Shown here one piece after another: positions 8,388-17,537 of a DNA stretch of 64,000 bases. The stretch is from Chania fonticola_B. GTDB lineage: Bacteria; Pseudomonadota; Gammaproteobacteria; Enterobacterales; Enterobacteriaceae. The notes below the pieces were generated by a model. The model did not search any database. It saw only the letters and a program-made list of their open reading frames with translations, and was not told where the DNA came from. Where the stretch lies: the NCBI RefSeq assembly GCF_048537545.1, contig NZ_CP183220.1; one strand, given 5' to 3'. Positions within the stretch are counted from its first letter, which is position 1, and each line of letters opens with the position of its first letter. Position numbers and translations under genes: made by a program.

Positions 8388-9182
8388 AGGCGTCGTCGGG
8401 TAACATGCTGTTTTTTTATAATGTTACCTACTCATGTCTCTAATCCGAAAAGCTTCCCGTCGCCTGCATTACCCCCACTAATGTTATCGCTCAGTGTGTT
8501 CGCTGGTATCTCGCTTATGCCCTCAGCCTGCGTAATCTCGAGGAGATGATGGCTGAGCGCGGTATTACCGTTGACCATTCTACGCTTCACCGCTGGGTTA
8601 TTCGTCTGATGCCGTTGCTCGATAAGGCGTTTCGCCGGTATAAGCGGCACACGGGACGTCGGTGGCGCATGGATGAAACTTACATCAAAATCAAAGGCCA
8701 GTGGAGATATCTGTGCCGCGCGGTAGATACGGCAGGGCAAACCGTCGATTCCTGCTGACCGCCAGGCGGGACGCCCCGGCCGCGTTACGCTTCTTTCGTA
8801 AGGCCATTCGTCATCACGGCGAACCCGAGGTGATCACTATCGATAAAAGTGGTGCCAACACGGCAGCGTTGGCAACGCTTAACGCCGCCAAACCTGATGA
8901 GGAAACGATTACCGTCCGGAAAAGTAAGTACCTGAACAACCTAGTTGAACAAGACCACAGCAATATCAAACGCCGGATACGCCCGATGCTGGGATTCAAA
9001 TCATTTCGACGGGCGCAGATGATCCTGGCTGGTATCGATCTGCTCCACATGATACGAAAAGGGCAATATCAACACCCGAAAAGTGGAGAGTTGTCACCCA
9101 CGAAACAATTTTATTTACTGGTTGCCTAAAAATTCGGCAGCACCAACTGTTGCTAACTTGCCTAGGCTAATACGACACAACC
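8388..9182 (+). pseudogene. IS6-family transposase pseudogene (IS26-like)
   Basis: Second IS6 copy, missing its outermost left terminus. The transposase frame starts at 8434 (MSLIRKASRRLHYPH) and is broken at once near 8476 by an indel, reopens in another frame (MMAERGITVDHSTLHRW… RMDETYIKIKGQWRYL) and shifts again near 8750 into the frame that carries VITIDKSGAN and LVEQDHSNIKRRIRPML and ends at 9129. All three DDE residues are recognisable, but two frameshifts make it non-functional. The right terminal repeat, degenerate, ends near 9182. Confidence 0.85.
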
Positions 9183-9439
9183 CTTGCAAAACAATCTGCT
9201 TCTCACATTCGATTGAGCTGCATGAAAAAGTCATCTGTACCTTCATCGAAAAATAAATGTTCTACTGATTGGAGCCATCACACAGAAATCACTGCCATCC
9301 GCGACCTACACTTGAAGGCTAACTCCTACAGCATAATATGAACGAGCCGATATTCCTTTCTGCGATTCTCTATTATATTTATCTCCAATTATTTCCACTG
9401 CAAACTTATTTATTCATCAGAGATAACAGAGAGGATTTC

Positions 9440-10366
9440 GTGACTGAAACAATTATTGCCGCGCTACTGCCAATTGTCGTGACGCTTTTGCTGGGTTTTT
9501 TAGCCGGTTGGCATCACGACTTTGACGCCAAGCAGGGCACGATCCTCAATCGCATGGTAATGCTCTATGCACTACCATTGACATTGTTCGCCGGGATGAT
9601 GGGACTCTCACGCTCCGTGTTACTGGAGCAAGGGAGCATGGCGATCGTGATACTGATTGGTATGGTGGGGGGATATGTTGTCGTCTATCAACTTGCACGT
9701 CATGTTTTCCGCCAACCGAGTAAGATCGCTGCACTGTTGGCACTGGCGATCAGCGGCCCTGCAGTACCTTTCGTCGGTGTGCCAGTGCTGGGACATTTGT
9801 TCGGCGATCTCAGCACTATCCCTATTGCACTATGTAGCATCATCATGAACCTGTTCCAGGTACCGGTAACGATACTGATTCTTTCGTCCGGTAATGCCGA
9901 TGGCACTAAAACAACGTTCAAAGACAGCCTTGTTCATACCTTAAAAGAACCCGTCGTGTGGGCTCCTATTTTGGCGCTGATTTTATTGATGTGCGATCTG
10001 CATATTCCAGCGCAAATTCGTTCGTCTTTACAGCTTCTCGGTGGAGCAACCGGCGGTGTGGCCCTTTTCGCTTCGGGTATCATTCTATATTCCTTCCACG
10101 TGGCGTTCAATCGTACGATTGCTATGGCCATTTTGGCAAAAAATATTCTACTACCTTTTGCAGCTCTAGGAGTTGCATTATTATTTAAAGTTGATACCAC
10201 TACGTTAAGCCTTTCAGTCATTAGCATTGCGATCCCAACGGCATCTATCTGCGTAATACTGGCTGTGCAATACAAAACAGCAGAACAAGAGATGGCTTCG
10301 ACACTCTTTTTCAGTACGCTTTTATCCATCCTCACCATGGGCGGATTCTTGTATTACCTTCATTGA
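9440..10366 (+). CDS. AEC-family (auxin efflux carrier / malonate-type) permease
   Basis: Inner-membrane carrier of about 308 aa with some ten hydrophobic segments, matching AEC family proteins such as MdcF and YfdV in length and pattern. The GTG at 9440 has GAGG at 9431-9434 and starts directly into the first membrane segment (TETIIAALLPIVVTLLLGFL), giving the usual family length; an ATG at 9338 would add an atypical 34-residue extension. Motifs include LYALPLTLFAGMMG near the N terminus and LALAISGPAVPFVGVPVLG in the middle. The next gene, 63 nt downstream, encodes an acetolactate-synthase-like enzyme; the permease may import a 2-oxo acid or dicarboxylate or export a product, but its substrate is unknown. 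Confidence 0.85.
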   Translation: MTETIIAALLPIVVTLLLGFLAGWHHDFDAKQGTILNRMVMLYALPLTLFAGMMGLSRSVLLEQGSMAIVILIGMVGGYVVVYQLARHVFRQPSKIAALLALAISGPAVPFVGVPVLGHLFGDLSTIPIALCSIIMNLFQVPVTILILSSGNADGTKTTFKDSLVHTLKEPVVWAPILALILLMCDLHIPAQIRSSLQLLGGATGGVALFASGIILYSFHVAFNRTIAMAILAKNILLPFAALGVALLFKVDTTTLSLSVISIAIPTASICVILAVQYKTAEQEMASTLFFSTLLSILTMGGFLYYLH

Positions 10367-10429
10367 CTGCTCAATTACCAATAAATACCAACACATTTAA
10401 ATTGCCGTTAATTAATCAGGAGTTTTACC

Positions 10430-12094
10430 ATGTTGAATGACCAGCAGAACGTCGCCGAGTTTATTGTTTCCTGCCTTGAAACCGAAGGCGTGGAGTATGT
10501 CTTCGGTATTCCCGGTGAAGAAAATATCAAGTTAGTGCGCGCCATCACCGCATCTGAAAAAATTCGCTTTATTCTGGTACGTCATGAGCAGGGTGCCTCC
10601 TTTATGGCTGATATCTATGGCCGCTTAACCGGGAAAGCGGGCGTATGTACTGCAACGCTTGGCCCAGGTGCCATCAATCTGCTGCTGGGCGTAGCCGATG
10701 CACAAACAGACTCCAGCCCTCTGGTCGCCATTTCTGCACAGGTGGGCCTGAACCGTATTTATAAAGAATCACACCAGATCGTCGATCTGGTCGCCATGTT
10801 TAAACCCGTCACCAAGTGGGCGGATACCATCCTGACACCCGCTGCAGTGCCAGGAATGGTGCGCAAGGCATTCAGTCTTGCTCAGCAAGAACGCCCAGGG
10901 GCCACTTATCTCGCCATCCCGCAGGACATTGAAGCGATGCCCATGCCAGCGGCACTCACCCCAATTCAACCGGGGAACGCGGTTAATACCTATCCCGCAC
11001 CAGAGCAGATCCAACAAGCCGCTGAACTACTGCGTAATGCGCGTTACCCGGTGATTTTGGCAGGCCATGGCGTGGCCAGAACCAAGAGTTCTGATGCACT
11101 CACCACCTTGGCAACGCGCTACCAGGTTCCGGTTGCCACCACCTTTATGGGCAAAGGCGTTATCAGCGACAAGAGCCCGCATGCGTTGGGCGTGATGGGC
11201 TTTATGCGTCACGACTATGAGAACTTTGCTTTCGATAAGGCAGATGTCATCCTGGCCATTGGCTATGAATTGCAAGAGTTTCCACCAGAGCGGATGAATC
11301 CGCATGCAGATAAAAAAATAATTCATATCAATACGTTCAGCGCCGATACGGACGAACATTATCGTGTCGATGTCAGCATTGAATCCGATATCGCACAGGC
11401 AATCGCGGCGCTGACCGCCGAGTTGGGTAACGCTCCACTGCATAACGTGCCGAGTACATCCAACATTCGCAAACTGCGTCTGGAAGAACTGGATAAAGGC
11501 CAAAGAAGTTGCGATTTTCCCCTGAAACCACAACGTATTGTCGCCGATATCCGCAACGCGATGGATGATAACGACATTGTGTTAGCCGACACTGGCGCAA
11601 TCAAAATGTGGATGTCACGCCTCTATCCGACCTACCAGCCGCTGACCTGTCTGACGTCAAACGGCCTGTCCACTATGGCATTCTCTCTGCCAGGTGCGCT
11701 GGGCGCCAAACTGGCCTATCCCGAACGTAAAGTGCTTGCGGTAATGGGTGATGGCAGCTTTATGATGAACTCACAGGAAATTGAGACCGCGGTACGTGAA
11801 AACATCCCGTTGGTGGTACTGGTTTGGGTGGACGGCAGCTACGGTCTGATTAAGTGGAAGATGGACATCGAAGAAGGTGCGCACGACACCGTCGACTTTG
11901 GTAACCCTGATTTCGTGACGTATGCGCAAAGCTTTGGTGCCAACGGTTACCTTATTAATAGCGCAGAAGATTTACTGCCAGCGTTGAACAAAGCCTTCAA
12001 TGAGGGTGGCGTGTCTGTTATTGCCTGCCCGGTGGATTACAGTGAGAATATGAAATTGGTGAACAAACTGGGTGAACTGACTATTTCACTTTAA
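10430..12094 (+). CDS. alsS: Acetolactate synthase-like ThDP-dependent enzyme (AlsS type)
   Basis: Cytosolic ThDP enzyme, 554 aa, resembling catabolic acetolactate synthases that condense two pyruvates to 2-acetolactate. Ribosome site CAGGAG precedes the ATG. The N-terminal pyrimidine-binding domain has the catalytic glutamate in RHEQGASFMA (about residue 61). The C-terminal domain has the ThDP/metal motif start GDGSFMMNSQEIETAVR, and the AlsS-like end VDYSENMKL. The Asn that usually closes the metal motif (ND) is replaced: the sequence reads VWVDGSYGL. No regulatory small subunit is adjacent, as expected for the catabolic type. No AlsD/BudA decarboxylase gene lies nearby, so the physiological role is open; other ThDP carboligase or decarboxylase activity is possible. 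Confidence 0.82.
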   Translation: MLNDQQNVAEFIVSCLETEGVEYVFGIPGEENIKLVRAITASEKIRFILVRHEQGASFMADIYGRLTGKAGVCTATLGPGAINLLLGVADAQTDSSPLVAISAQVGLNRIYKESHQIVDLVAMFKPVTKWADTILTPAAVPGMVRKAFSLAQQERPGATYLAIPQDIEAMPMPAALTPIQPGNAVNTYPAPEQIQQAAELLRNARYPVILAGHGVARTKSSDALTTLATRYQVPVATTFMGKGVISDKSPHALGVMGFMRHDYENFAFDKADVILAIGYELQEFPPERMNPHADKKIIHINTFSADTDEHYRVDVSIESDIAQAIAALTAELGNAPLHNVPSTSNIRKLRLEELDKGQRSCDFPLKPQRIVADIRNAMDDNDIVLADTGAIKMWMSRLYPTYQPLTCLTSNGLSTMAFSLPGALGAKLAYPERKVLAVMGDGSFMMNSQEIETAVRENIPLVVLVWVDGSYGLIKWKMDIEEGAHDTVDFGNPDFVTYAQSFGANGYLINSAEDLLPALNKAFNEGGVSVIACPVDYSENMKLVNKLGELTISL

Positions 12095-12105
12095 GATGCT
12101 GACCA

Positions 12106-12137
12106 CCCTTGCTCCTGCTGGTTATTGGGAGTAAGGG
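12106..12137 (+). terminator. Hairpin after alsS-like gene
   Basis: A 10-bp stem (CCCTTGCTCC pairing with GGAGTAAGGG, one G•U) with a 12-base loop lies 12 nt after the stop. The T-tract behind it is poor, so it is a plausible but weak intrinsic terminator. Confidence 0.5.
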
Positions 12138-12149
12138 AAACATTAATTT

Positions 12150-12223
12150 GGCTCAGTCGCATTAGTGACATGAAGTTGGCCAAAGTTTCGTTGTTGGTTA
12201 TTTAGGCAGCCAGCAAATAGAAT
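12150..12223 (-). mobile_element. IS6-family 3' end remnant
   Basis: Contains a terminal repeat (GGCTCAGTCGCATTA) and, on the minus strand, the last codons of an IS6 transposase (FYLLAA, stop). It is cut by the neighbouring IS6 copy beginning at 12224. Confidence 0.7.
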
Positions 12224-13031
12224 GGCTCTGTCGCATTAGCGTAGAGAAGTTGGCCAAAGTTGCGCTGCCGATATTTTAGGCAGTCACAGACGAAACTGTT
12301 CTGCCGGGGATAACCCATCCCCTTGCTGATGCTGAAACTGTCCTTTGCGTATCATGTGGATTAACTCAATCCCTGCCAGTATCGTCTGCGCTCGTCTAAA
12401 CGATTTAAATCCTAGCATCAGTCGTGTTCGCCGTTTTATATTTCGATGGTCTTGTTCAATCAGATTATTCAGGTATTTACTTTTCCTGACGGTGATGGTT
12501 TCCTCATCTGATTTTTCCGCGTTGAGCGAGGCCAGAGCCGCCGTGTTGGCGCGACTTTTATCGATAGTCACGACTTCTGGCTGAGCATGGTGCCGAATTG
12601 CCTTGCGAAAGAAACGCAGTGCGGCAGCAGTATCCCGCTTAGCTGTGAGCAAAAAGTCGATGGTCTGCCCTGTGGTGTCGACAGCCCGGTACAGATATTT
12701 CCACTGGCCGTTGATTTTGATGTAGGTTTCGTCCATTCGCCACTGCCGACCCACATTGCGTTTATGCCGACGGAAAGCCTTATCCAGCAACGGGGTTAAC
12801 CGGATAACCCAGCGATACAGGGTAGAATGGTCAACGACAATACCGCGTGCAGCCATCATTTCTTCGAGGTTACGCAAACTCAGTGCGTAAGCCAGATACC
12901 AGCGAACACACTGGGCTATCACATCGACGGGGTAATGCAGGCGTTTGAAGGCTGTTCATATTCTGATATCGTCAGATAACATCGCAGAAAAAACAGTATG
13001 TTAACCGACGGGCGCTTAATGCAACAGAGCC
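12224..13031 (-). mobile_element. IS6-family (IS26-like) element, near full length
   Basis: An 808-bp copy with terminal inverted repeats GGCTCTGTCGCATTA and TAATGCAACAGAGCC (one mismatch). No matching 8-bp target duplication is seen (left flank ends CAAATAGAAT, right flank begins TAAAGAACTG), so the flanks have probably been rearranged. Confidence 0.85.
12284..12922 (-). pseudogene. IS6-family transposase, N-terminus frameshifted
   Basis: Encodes 212 aa from a GTG at 12922. All catalytic positions are kept: RMDETYIKI, VTIDKSRAN and LIEQDHRNIKRR. The N-terminal residues usual in this family (…KAFKRLHYPVDV) are present as DNA upstream, but no start codon is in frame: the only ATG there (near 12956) reads into a different frame. 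The helix-turn-helix part is therefore incomplete or poorly initiated. Confidence 0.75.
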
Positions 13032-13388
13032 TAAAGAACTGATGGCGTTAACCCCGGTGCATTTAGGGCATTGAGCTGTTTTGCGCGTGCCCCGGAGATG
13101 GATGGTTACCCATCGGAACTTAGTCACCTTTCGGCTGGATTGCCATCCACAAGGAAGTTGTGAATGCGACTCAAGTGAGGGCATAATGTTATCTATAACT
13201 TAAAATAGCCTAGATCCTTTTGAACTAGAACGTTTCATTTTTTTCATCCACCCAAGTTGCGGAAGACCTACTATTGCGGTTGTTAATGGATAGTGGATGA
13301 ATTTGAACCCGGAGTTGAGGCGATCAGCAACAATCATGCCCCAACGATCGCGCCCGCACTGCAGTGCAGAGCCCTCACAACGTAAAGG
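13032..13388. other. Intergenic stretch with no recognisable gene
   Basis: About 357 bases between an IS6 copy and an IS3 copy. Short open frames on the minus strand (for example one containing RGTRKTAQCPKCTG) do not match a family I can name. No promoter or RNA gene was recognised. It may be the worn end of a deleted gene or IS. Confidence 0.4.
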
Positions 13389-13451
13389 TGAATCGCCACG
13401 GGTTTAACAGACACCTCAGAGTCATTTAAAATGGCCTAAAGAGAGGTGCAC

Positions 13452-13730
13452 ATGAGCAGTAAGCGTTATCCTGAAGAGTTTAAAATTGAAGCGGTCAAAC
13501 AGGTTGTTGATCGTGGCCATTCTGTTTCCAGCGTTGCAACACGTCTCGACATCACCACCCACAGCCTTTACGCCTGGATAAAGAAGTACGGGCCTGACTC
13601 TTCCACCAACAAAGAACAGTCAGATGCTCAGGCCGAGATCCGCCGACTCCAAAAAGAGCTGAAACGAGTTACTGACGAACGGGACATATTAAAAAAAGCC
13701 GCGGCGTACTTCGCAAAGCTGTCCGACTGA
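13452..13730 (+). CDS. IS3-family transposase OrfA
   Basis: 92 aa from the ATG at 13452 (MSSKRYPEEFKIEAVKQV), preceded by GAGAGG. N-terminal helix-turn-helix that would bind the IS ends, followed by a leucine-zipper-like coiled coil (IRRLQKELKRVTDERDILKK). A run of seven A followed by G near 13690-13697 is the expected -1 slippery site that would fuse OrfA to OrfB. Confidence 0.92.
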   Translation: MSSKRYPEEFKIEAVKQVVDRGHSVSSVATRLDITTHSLYAWIKKYGPDSSTNKEQSDAQAEIRRLQKELKRVTDERDILKKAAAYFAKLSD

Positions 13731-13786
13731 GGTACGCCTTTATCCGTGATAACACCTGTTGTTGGCCTGTTCGTCTGCTCTGTCGG

Positions 13787-14599
13787 GTGCTGGATGTTCA
13801 TCCAAGTGGGTTTTACACCTGGCTTCAGCAGCCACATTCACCACGGCATCAGACAGATATGAGGCTGACAGGACAAATCAAACAGTTCTGGTTGGAGTCC
13901 GGTTGCGTTTATGGCTATCGTAAGATCCATCTCGACCTGCGAGATAGCGGTCAACAGTGCGGGATTAACCGGGTCTGGCGGCTGATGAAGCGTGCCGGGA
14001 TAAAGGCTCAGGTCGGATACCGAAGCCCAAGAGCTCGTAAAGGGGAGGCCAGTATCGTGACACCCAACAGGCTCCAGCGGCAGTTCAACTCGGAAGCACC
14101 GGATGAACGTTGGGTAACGGACATAACTTACATCCGAACCCACGAGGGCTGGCTGTATCTGGCCGTGGTTGTTGACCTGTTTTCGCGCAAAGTTATCGGC
14201 TGGTCAATGCAACCCCGGATGACAAAAGATATTGTCCTGAATGCGCTTCTGATGGCCGTGTGGCGGCGTAATCCTCAAAAACAGGTGCTGGTTCATTCTG
14301 ATCAAGGTAGTCAGTATACAAGCCATGAATGGCAGTCATTCCTGAAATCACTTGGACTGGAGGGCAGTATGAGCCGTCGTGGTAACTGTCACGATAACGC
14401 AGTTGCAGAAAGTTTTTTCCAGCTACTGAAGCGTGAACGGATAAAGAAAAAGATCTACGGAACGCGGGAAGAAGCCCGCAGTGATATTTTTGATTACATC
14501 GAAATGTTTTATAACAGTAAGCGTCGGCATGGTTCGAGTGATCATATGTCACCGACGGAATATGAAAATCAATATTATCAACGGCTCAGAAGTGTCTAG
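13787..14599 (+). CDS. IS3-family transposase OrfB (DDE integrase domain)
   Basis: The catalytic part, 270 aa from the first ATG of the frame; the functional product is probably an OrfAB fusion made by -1 frameshifting, since the frame is already open upstream of 13787 and overlaps orfA. An HTH_21-type region (CVYGYRKIHLDL) precedes an rve integrase core with WVTDITYIRTHEGWLYL (first D), VHSDQGSQYTS (second D) and NAVAESFFQLLK (E). No interruption seen, so this element may be active. Confidence 0.92.
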   Translation: MLDVHPSGFYTWLQQPHSPRHQTDMRLTGQIKQFWLESGCVYGYRKIHLDLRDSGQQCGINRVWRLMKRAGIKAQVGYRSPRARKGEASIVTPNRLQRQFNSEAPDERWVTDITYIRTHEGWLYLAVVVDLFSRKVIGWSMQPRMTKDIVLNALLMAVWRRNPQKQVLVHSDQGSQYTSHEWQSFLKSLGLEGSMSRRGNCHDNAVAESFFQLLKRERIKKKIYGTREEARSDIFDYIEMFYNSKRRHGSSDHMSPTEYENQYYQRLRSV

Positions 14600-14745
14600 A
14601 TTATCCGTGGCGATTCAAGGTGCGTATTCCGCTCTGTTCGATCACGGATTGGCATGGAACTTCGATCACGTATTGGCACCGAAGTTCGATCAGGATTTCG
14701 TCTCCATTCGGTCAACCGGGATGCGTTAACTTTTCCTACTGCTTT

Positions 14746-15501
14746 TTAACCTGTTTTTTCCTCGCTTTCCACTGCCGTTTTGCTTTTCCTCATCGATTCT
14801 CCTTGCAGTACAAGTCTGTGGCCGTTATGCACCAGTCTGTCCAGGATCGCATCTGCCGTTGTCGGGCTCTCCATCAGCCCGTGCCACTTATCTACTGGGA
14901 ACTGGCTCACCACCAGGGTACTGCTTTGTCCGTACCGGTCTTCCACTATTTCCAGCAGGTCGTTACATTGCGCGTTGCTCAGGGGTTCCAGACCCAGATC
15001 GTCCAGGATGAGTACCTGCGTTTTTTGCAGTTGTTTCAGGTGCTTCAGCCAGCTACCGTCTACCCGGCCCTGCGCCAGCATTTCCAGTAACCGACCGGTA
15101 CGCCAGTACTGAACGCTGTGTTTCTGGCGACAGGCCTGCTCACCCAGAGCATTGGCGATCCAGCTTTTCCCACACCCCGTCGGGCCGGTGATCAGGATGT
15201 TTTTCCGATGCGTGATGTAATGACCGTTCAGCAGTTCCCGCATCTGTTCGGCTCTCAGCCCCCTTGAGACGGGGTAGTGCAGCCCCTCCGGCGCTGCCTG
15301 GTATTTCAGGTTCGCACTCTTCCTCAGACGGGCCACCCGACCGTTTTCCCTGTTCAGCAGTTCGTCATCTGCCAGCAGGATCAGCCGTTCCTCGAACGAC
15401 AACTCGCCGTAGGTCTGCGGTGTTTCTCGCTGGCGGATCAGGCTCCCTGCCATCGCCGGGAGCTTCAGTTGGGTCAGTTTGTTTAACAGGTTATCGCTCA
15501 T
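14746..15501 (-). CDS. istB: IS21 transposition helper ATPase IstB
   Basis: DnaA/DnaC-like AAA+ ATPase of 251 aa that assists the IstA transposase. Walker A is at GPTGCGKSW and Walker B at VLILDDLGLEP, with a downstream STLVVSQFP sensor region. The reading frame is intact. It is encoded downstream of istA with a gap of about 24 nt. Confidence 0.93.
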   Translation of the reverse strand: MSDNLLNKLTQLKLPAMAGSLIRQRETPQTYGELSFEERLILLADDELLNRENGRVARLRKSANLKYQAAPEGLHYPVSRGLRAEQMRELLNGHYITHRKNILITGPTGCGKSWIANALGEQACRQKHSVQYWRTGRLLEMLAQGRVDGSWLKHLKQLQKTQVLILDDLGLEPLSNAQCNDLLEIVEDRYGQSSTLVVSQFPVDKWHGLMESPTTADAILDRLVHNGHRLVLQGESMRKSKTAVESEEKTG

Positions 15502-15525
15502 GCCGTTTGTTCCTCTGTTTGTCAG

Positions 15526-16999
15526 TTAGTGGTAGTAGCCTGGACCGCGCAGGTTTTCATGCTCCAGCGAGGCCGGAGAGTGTTGTTCGCTCTGACTCGA
15601 TAACGGCAGCTCCTGGTTCTCGCGATTGTGGCGCAGCAGGTTGTCGATGAAGCGCCTGTCCGGTGTTTTGTAATGCCAGGCGACGCAACTGGCTTTTTCC
15701 AGCCTCTCTTTTCCGTATTTTTTCTGCAGTGCGGTCAGACCGAGCACCGCACGGTAGGCCAGTTCCGGATGGGCTTTGGCTTTCAGCATGGCGTCAACCA
15801 CTCTGCCGGTGAACGGGCCGATGCGACATCCCATCTCGACCAGACGTTCTGGCGTCCATGTCCCGTGCCCCAGGTGCCGAGCCGGCATGTGCAGCGGATT
15901 GGTAGAGTGCTGATATTCATGGAGGCTGCGCGGATGCTGCGCCACGCACTGTCCCTTGTGCCAGACCTGGACCACCGACTGACCTGCCTTGAGCGACAGG
16001 CGCTGACCAACCAGCTCATGCGGGACCGAGTACCAGTGATGCGCATACTCAACGTGGTAGTCTGGGGCGACCTTCACCGCTTTGTATTCGGTGTACTCGT
16101 ACGCTGCCAGAGGCAGCGACGAGAGCGCCGGTGCATCCAGTACGCGGAAGCGCTCTGCGCGGCTCTGGTTGCCGTACCCTTTCATTGGCCGGTTATTCAT
16201 GTCCGCCAGTAGTTCACGAAGACGGGTATTCAGCGCCCTGAGCGTGTAGAAGGTTTCATTGCGGATGCGGGCAAGCAGCCATCTTTCGACGATGAGAACG
16301 CCGTTTTCTGCTTTCGATTTATCTTTCGGCTTATAGGGGCGAGCCGGGATGATAACGGTGCTGTAGTGCTCCGCCAACGCCTGGTAACTGTCATTGATGA
16401 CGGGTTCATAGCGATCGGCCTTTTTCACCGCGCTTTTGAGGTTATCGGGGACCAGCAGCTTCGGTACACCGCCCAGGAAGGTCAGGCAGCGGCTGTTGGC
16501 GTTCAGCCAGGACATCATATCTTGACCTTCACAGGCCTCCACGTAGGTGTAGTTAGACGCCCCCATCACGGCCACGAAGATGGCCACACGGCGAACCTCG
16601 CCGGTATCCGGGTTGATGACGGGAACCGTCGGGCCGCAGAAGTCGATAAAGAGCTTTTCACCGGCACGGTGCTCCTGGCGCATTGAGAGGCGCCGTGTCT
16701 TTTTCCACTCCCGGTAGCATCGGCAGAAGTGGGAGTACCCCATCGCCAGTTTCCCGCTCTGATGCAGGTATGCCTTTGGCCGGGAAGATGAGTTTTTCAA
16801 GGCCATCGTGGGATATCGCTTCAGGAAGGGGCCATGGCAGAGACGTGGCTTTAAAGCGGGCGAGAACCTCAAAAACCGTCGAGGCACTGATTTTCATCGT
16901 CAGCCCGATACAACGGTTGGTCAGCTTCTGGTCGAACTTGAGCTGAAGGATCTTGAAACAGGTTTCCATAGGGCTCCTGGCTTTTCTCTTTTTGGACAT
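15526..16999 (-). pseudogene. istA: IS21 transposase IstA, frameshifted
   Basis: The start at 16999 (MSKKRKARSPMETCFKILQL) follows GGAGG. About 75 residues of helix-turn-helix N terminus read in one frame up to LEKLIFPAKG; the rest (GKLAMGYSHFCRCYREW… FIDFCGPTVPV… KSKAENGVLIVERW) reads in another frame and runs to 15526. The segment that normally links the two, with its W.HRELKR-type motif, seems to be missing, so this looks like an internal deletion with frameshift. The integrase D, D, E region itself is intact. Copy 2 has the same lesion. Confidence 0.85.
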
Positions 17000-17074
17000 C
17001 GATGCCTCCATTGGCGTAAAAATCAGCCATGGAGACCGTGTAAGAAAGAGTTAATTCCCGGAGTGATCGGCAGG

Positions 17075-17182
17075 ATGCCAAACCCTGATCGGAGGCATGC
17101 CAAACCGTGATCGATTGTGATGCCAAATCGCGATCGGAGATGCATGCCAAATCATGATCGATTCGAATGCCAAACAGTGATC
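17075..17182 (-). repeat. IS21 copy 1 terminal transposase-binding repeats
   Basis: Mirror image of the array at 42774-42881: five 16-bp units of the form GATCNNGNTTTGGCAT spaced 22-24 bp. IS21-family elements are known to carry multiple terminal repeats that bind IstA. Confidence 0.75.
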
Positions 17183-17202
17183 GATTCAGACGCCATTTTG
17201 CA

Positions 17203-17537
17203 CCACCAGTTTGGCCTGCAGAGTTTGTGACTTCATCGCCGCCCCATTATCCGCATGCAGCACCAGAGGATGACGATAACAACGCTCATGCAGCACCGTT
17301 CGTTGCATCAGCGCTGCTGCCAAACCTCCATTCTCGGTTTCGTGGACTTCTGCCCCGGCGATTTTACGGCTGAACACGTCCTCCACCAGGTACAGATAGT
17401 ACCAACGGCCCCGCACCACCGAAGGCAACCACGTGATGTCCCAGGCCCACACCTGGCATGGCCCGGAGGCGGCGAACGTCGTCGGCGGTTTTACCCGGCT
17501 TGGTCGGAGACTGCGTCCACAGTGATGAACCTCCCCA
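17203..17537 (-). pseudogene. IS3-like integrase fragment
   Basis: Minus-strand fragment of an rve-type transposase: VWAWDITWLPSVVRGRWYYL (first D), FSRKIAGAEVHE and LVLHADNGAAMKSQTLQAKL (second D). The C-terminal third with the catalytic E is lost at the IS21 boundary (17202). On the other side it is joined in frame to an IS6 transposase fragment, producing a chimeric reading frame. Confidence 0.75.

Larger units (their letters stand above)
13389..14617 (+). mobile_element. Complete IS3-family element with 3-bp target duplication
   Basis: About 1.23 kb, bounded by imperfect inverted repeats (TGAATCGCCACGG… at the left; …CCGTGGCGATTCA at the right) and flanked by AGG on both sides (13386-13388 and 14618-14620), a typical IS3-family target duplication. 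Contains overlapping orfA and orfB. The right end abuts the outer base of IS21 copy 1 after the AGG. Confidence 0.92.
14621..17202 (-). mobile_element. IS21-family element, copy 1 (minus orientation)
   Basis: 2582 bp, ending in TGCGTATTCCGCTCTG… on the left and, read inwards from the right, TGCAAAATGGCGTCTGAATC. The ends share TGC and the block CGATCAC.G.TTGGCAT. Carries istB and a broken istA. Copy 2 at 42754-45335 has the same length and opposite orientation. No target duplication is evident, implying recombination at or near the element. Confidence 0.92.

Noticed and set aside
9222..9341. 39-codon ORF (MKKSSVPSSKNKCSTDW…) upstream of the permease gene
   Set aside because: No ribosome site, no recognisable domain, and it overlaps a likely leader region; kept out of the gene list.
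12972..13184. Minus-strand ORF containing RGTRKTAQCPKCTG, suggestive of a transposase zinc finger
   Set aside because: Too short, runs into the IS6 end, and does not match a family well enough to name.
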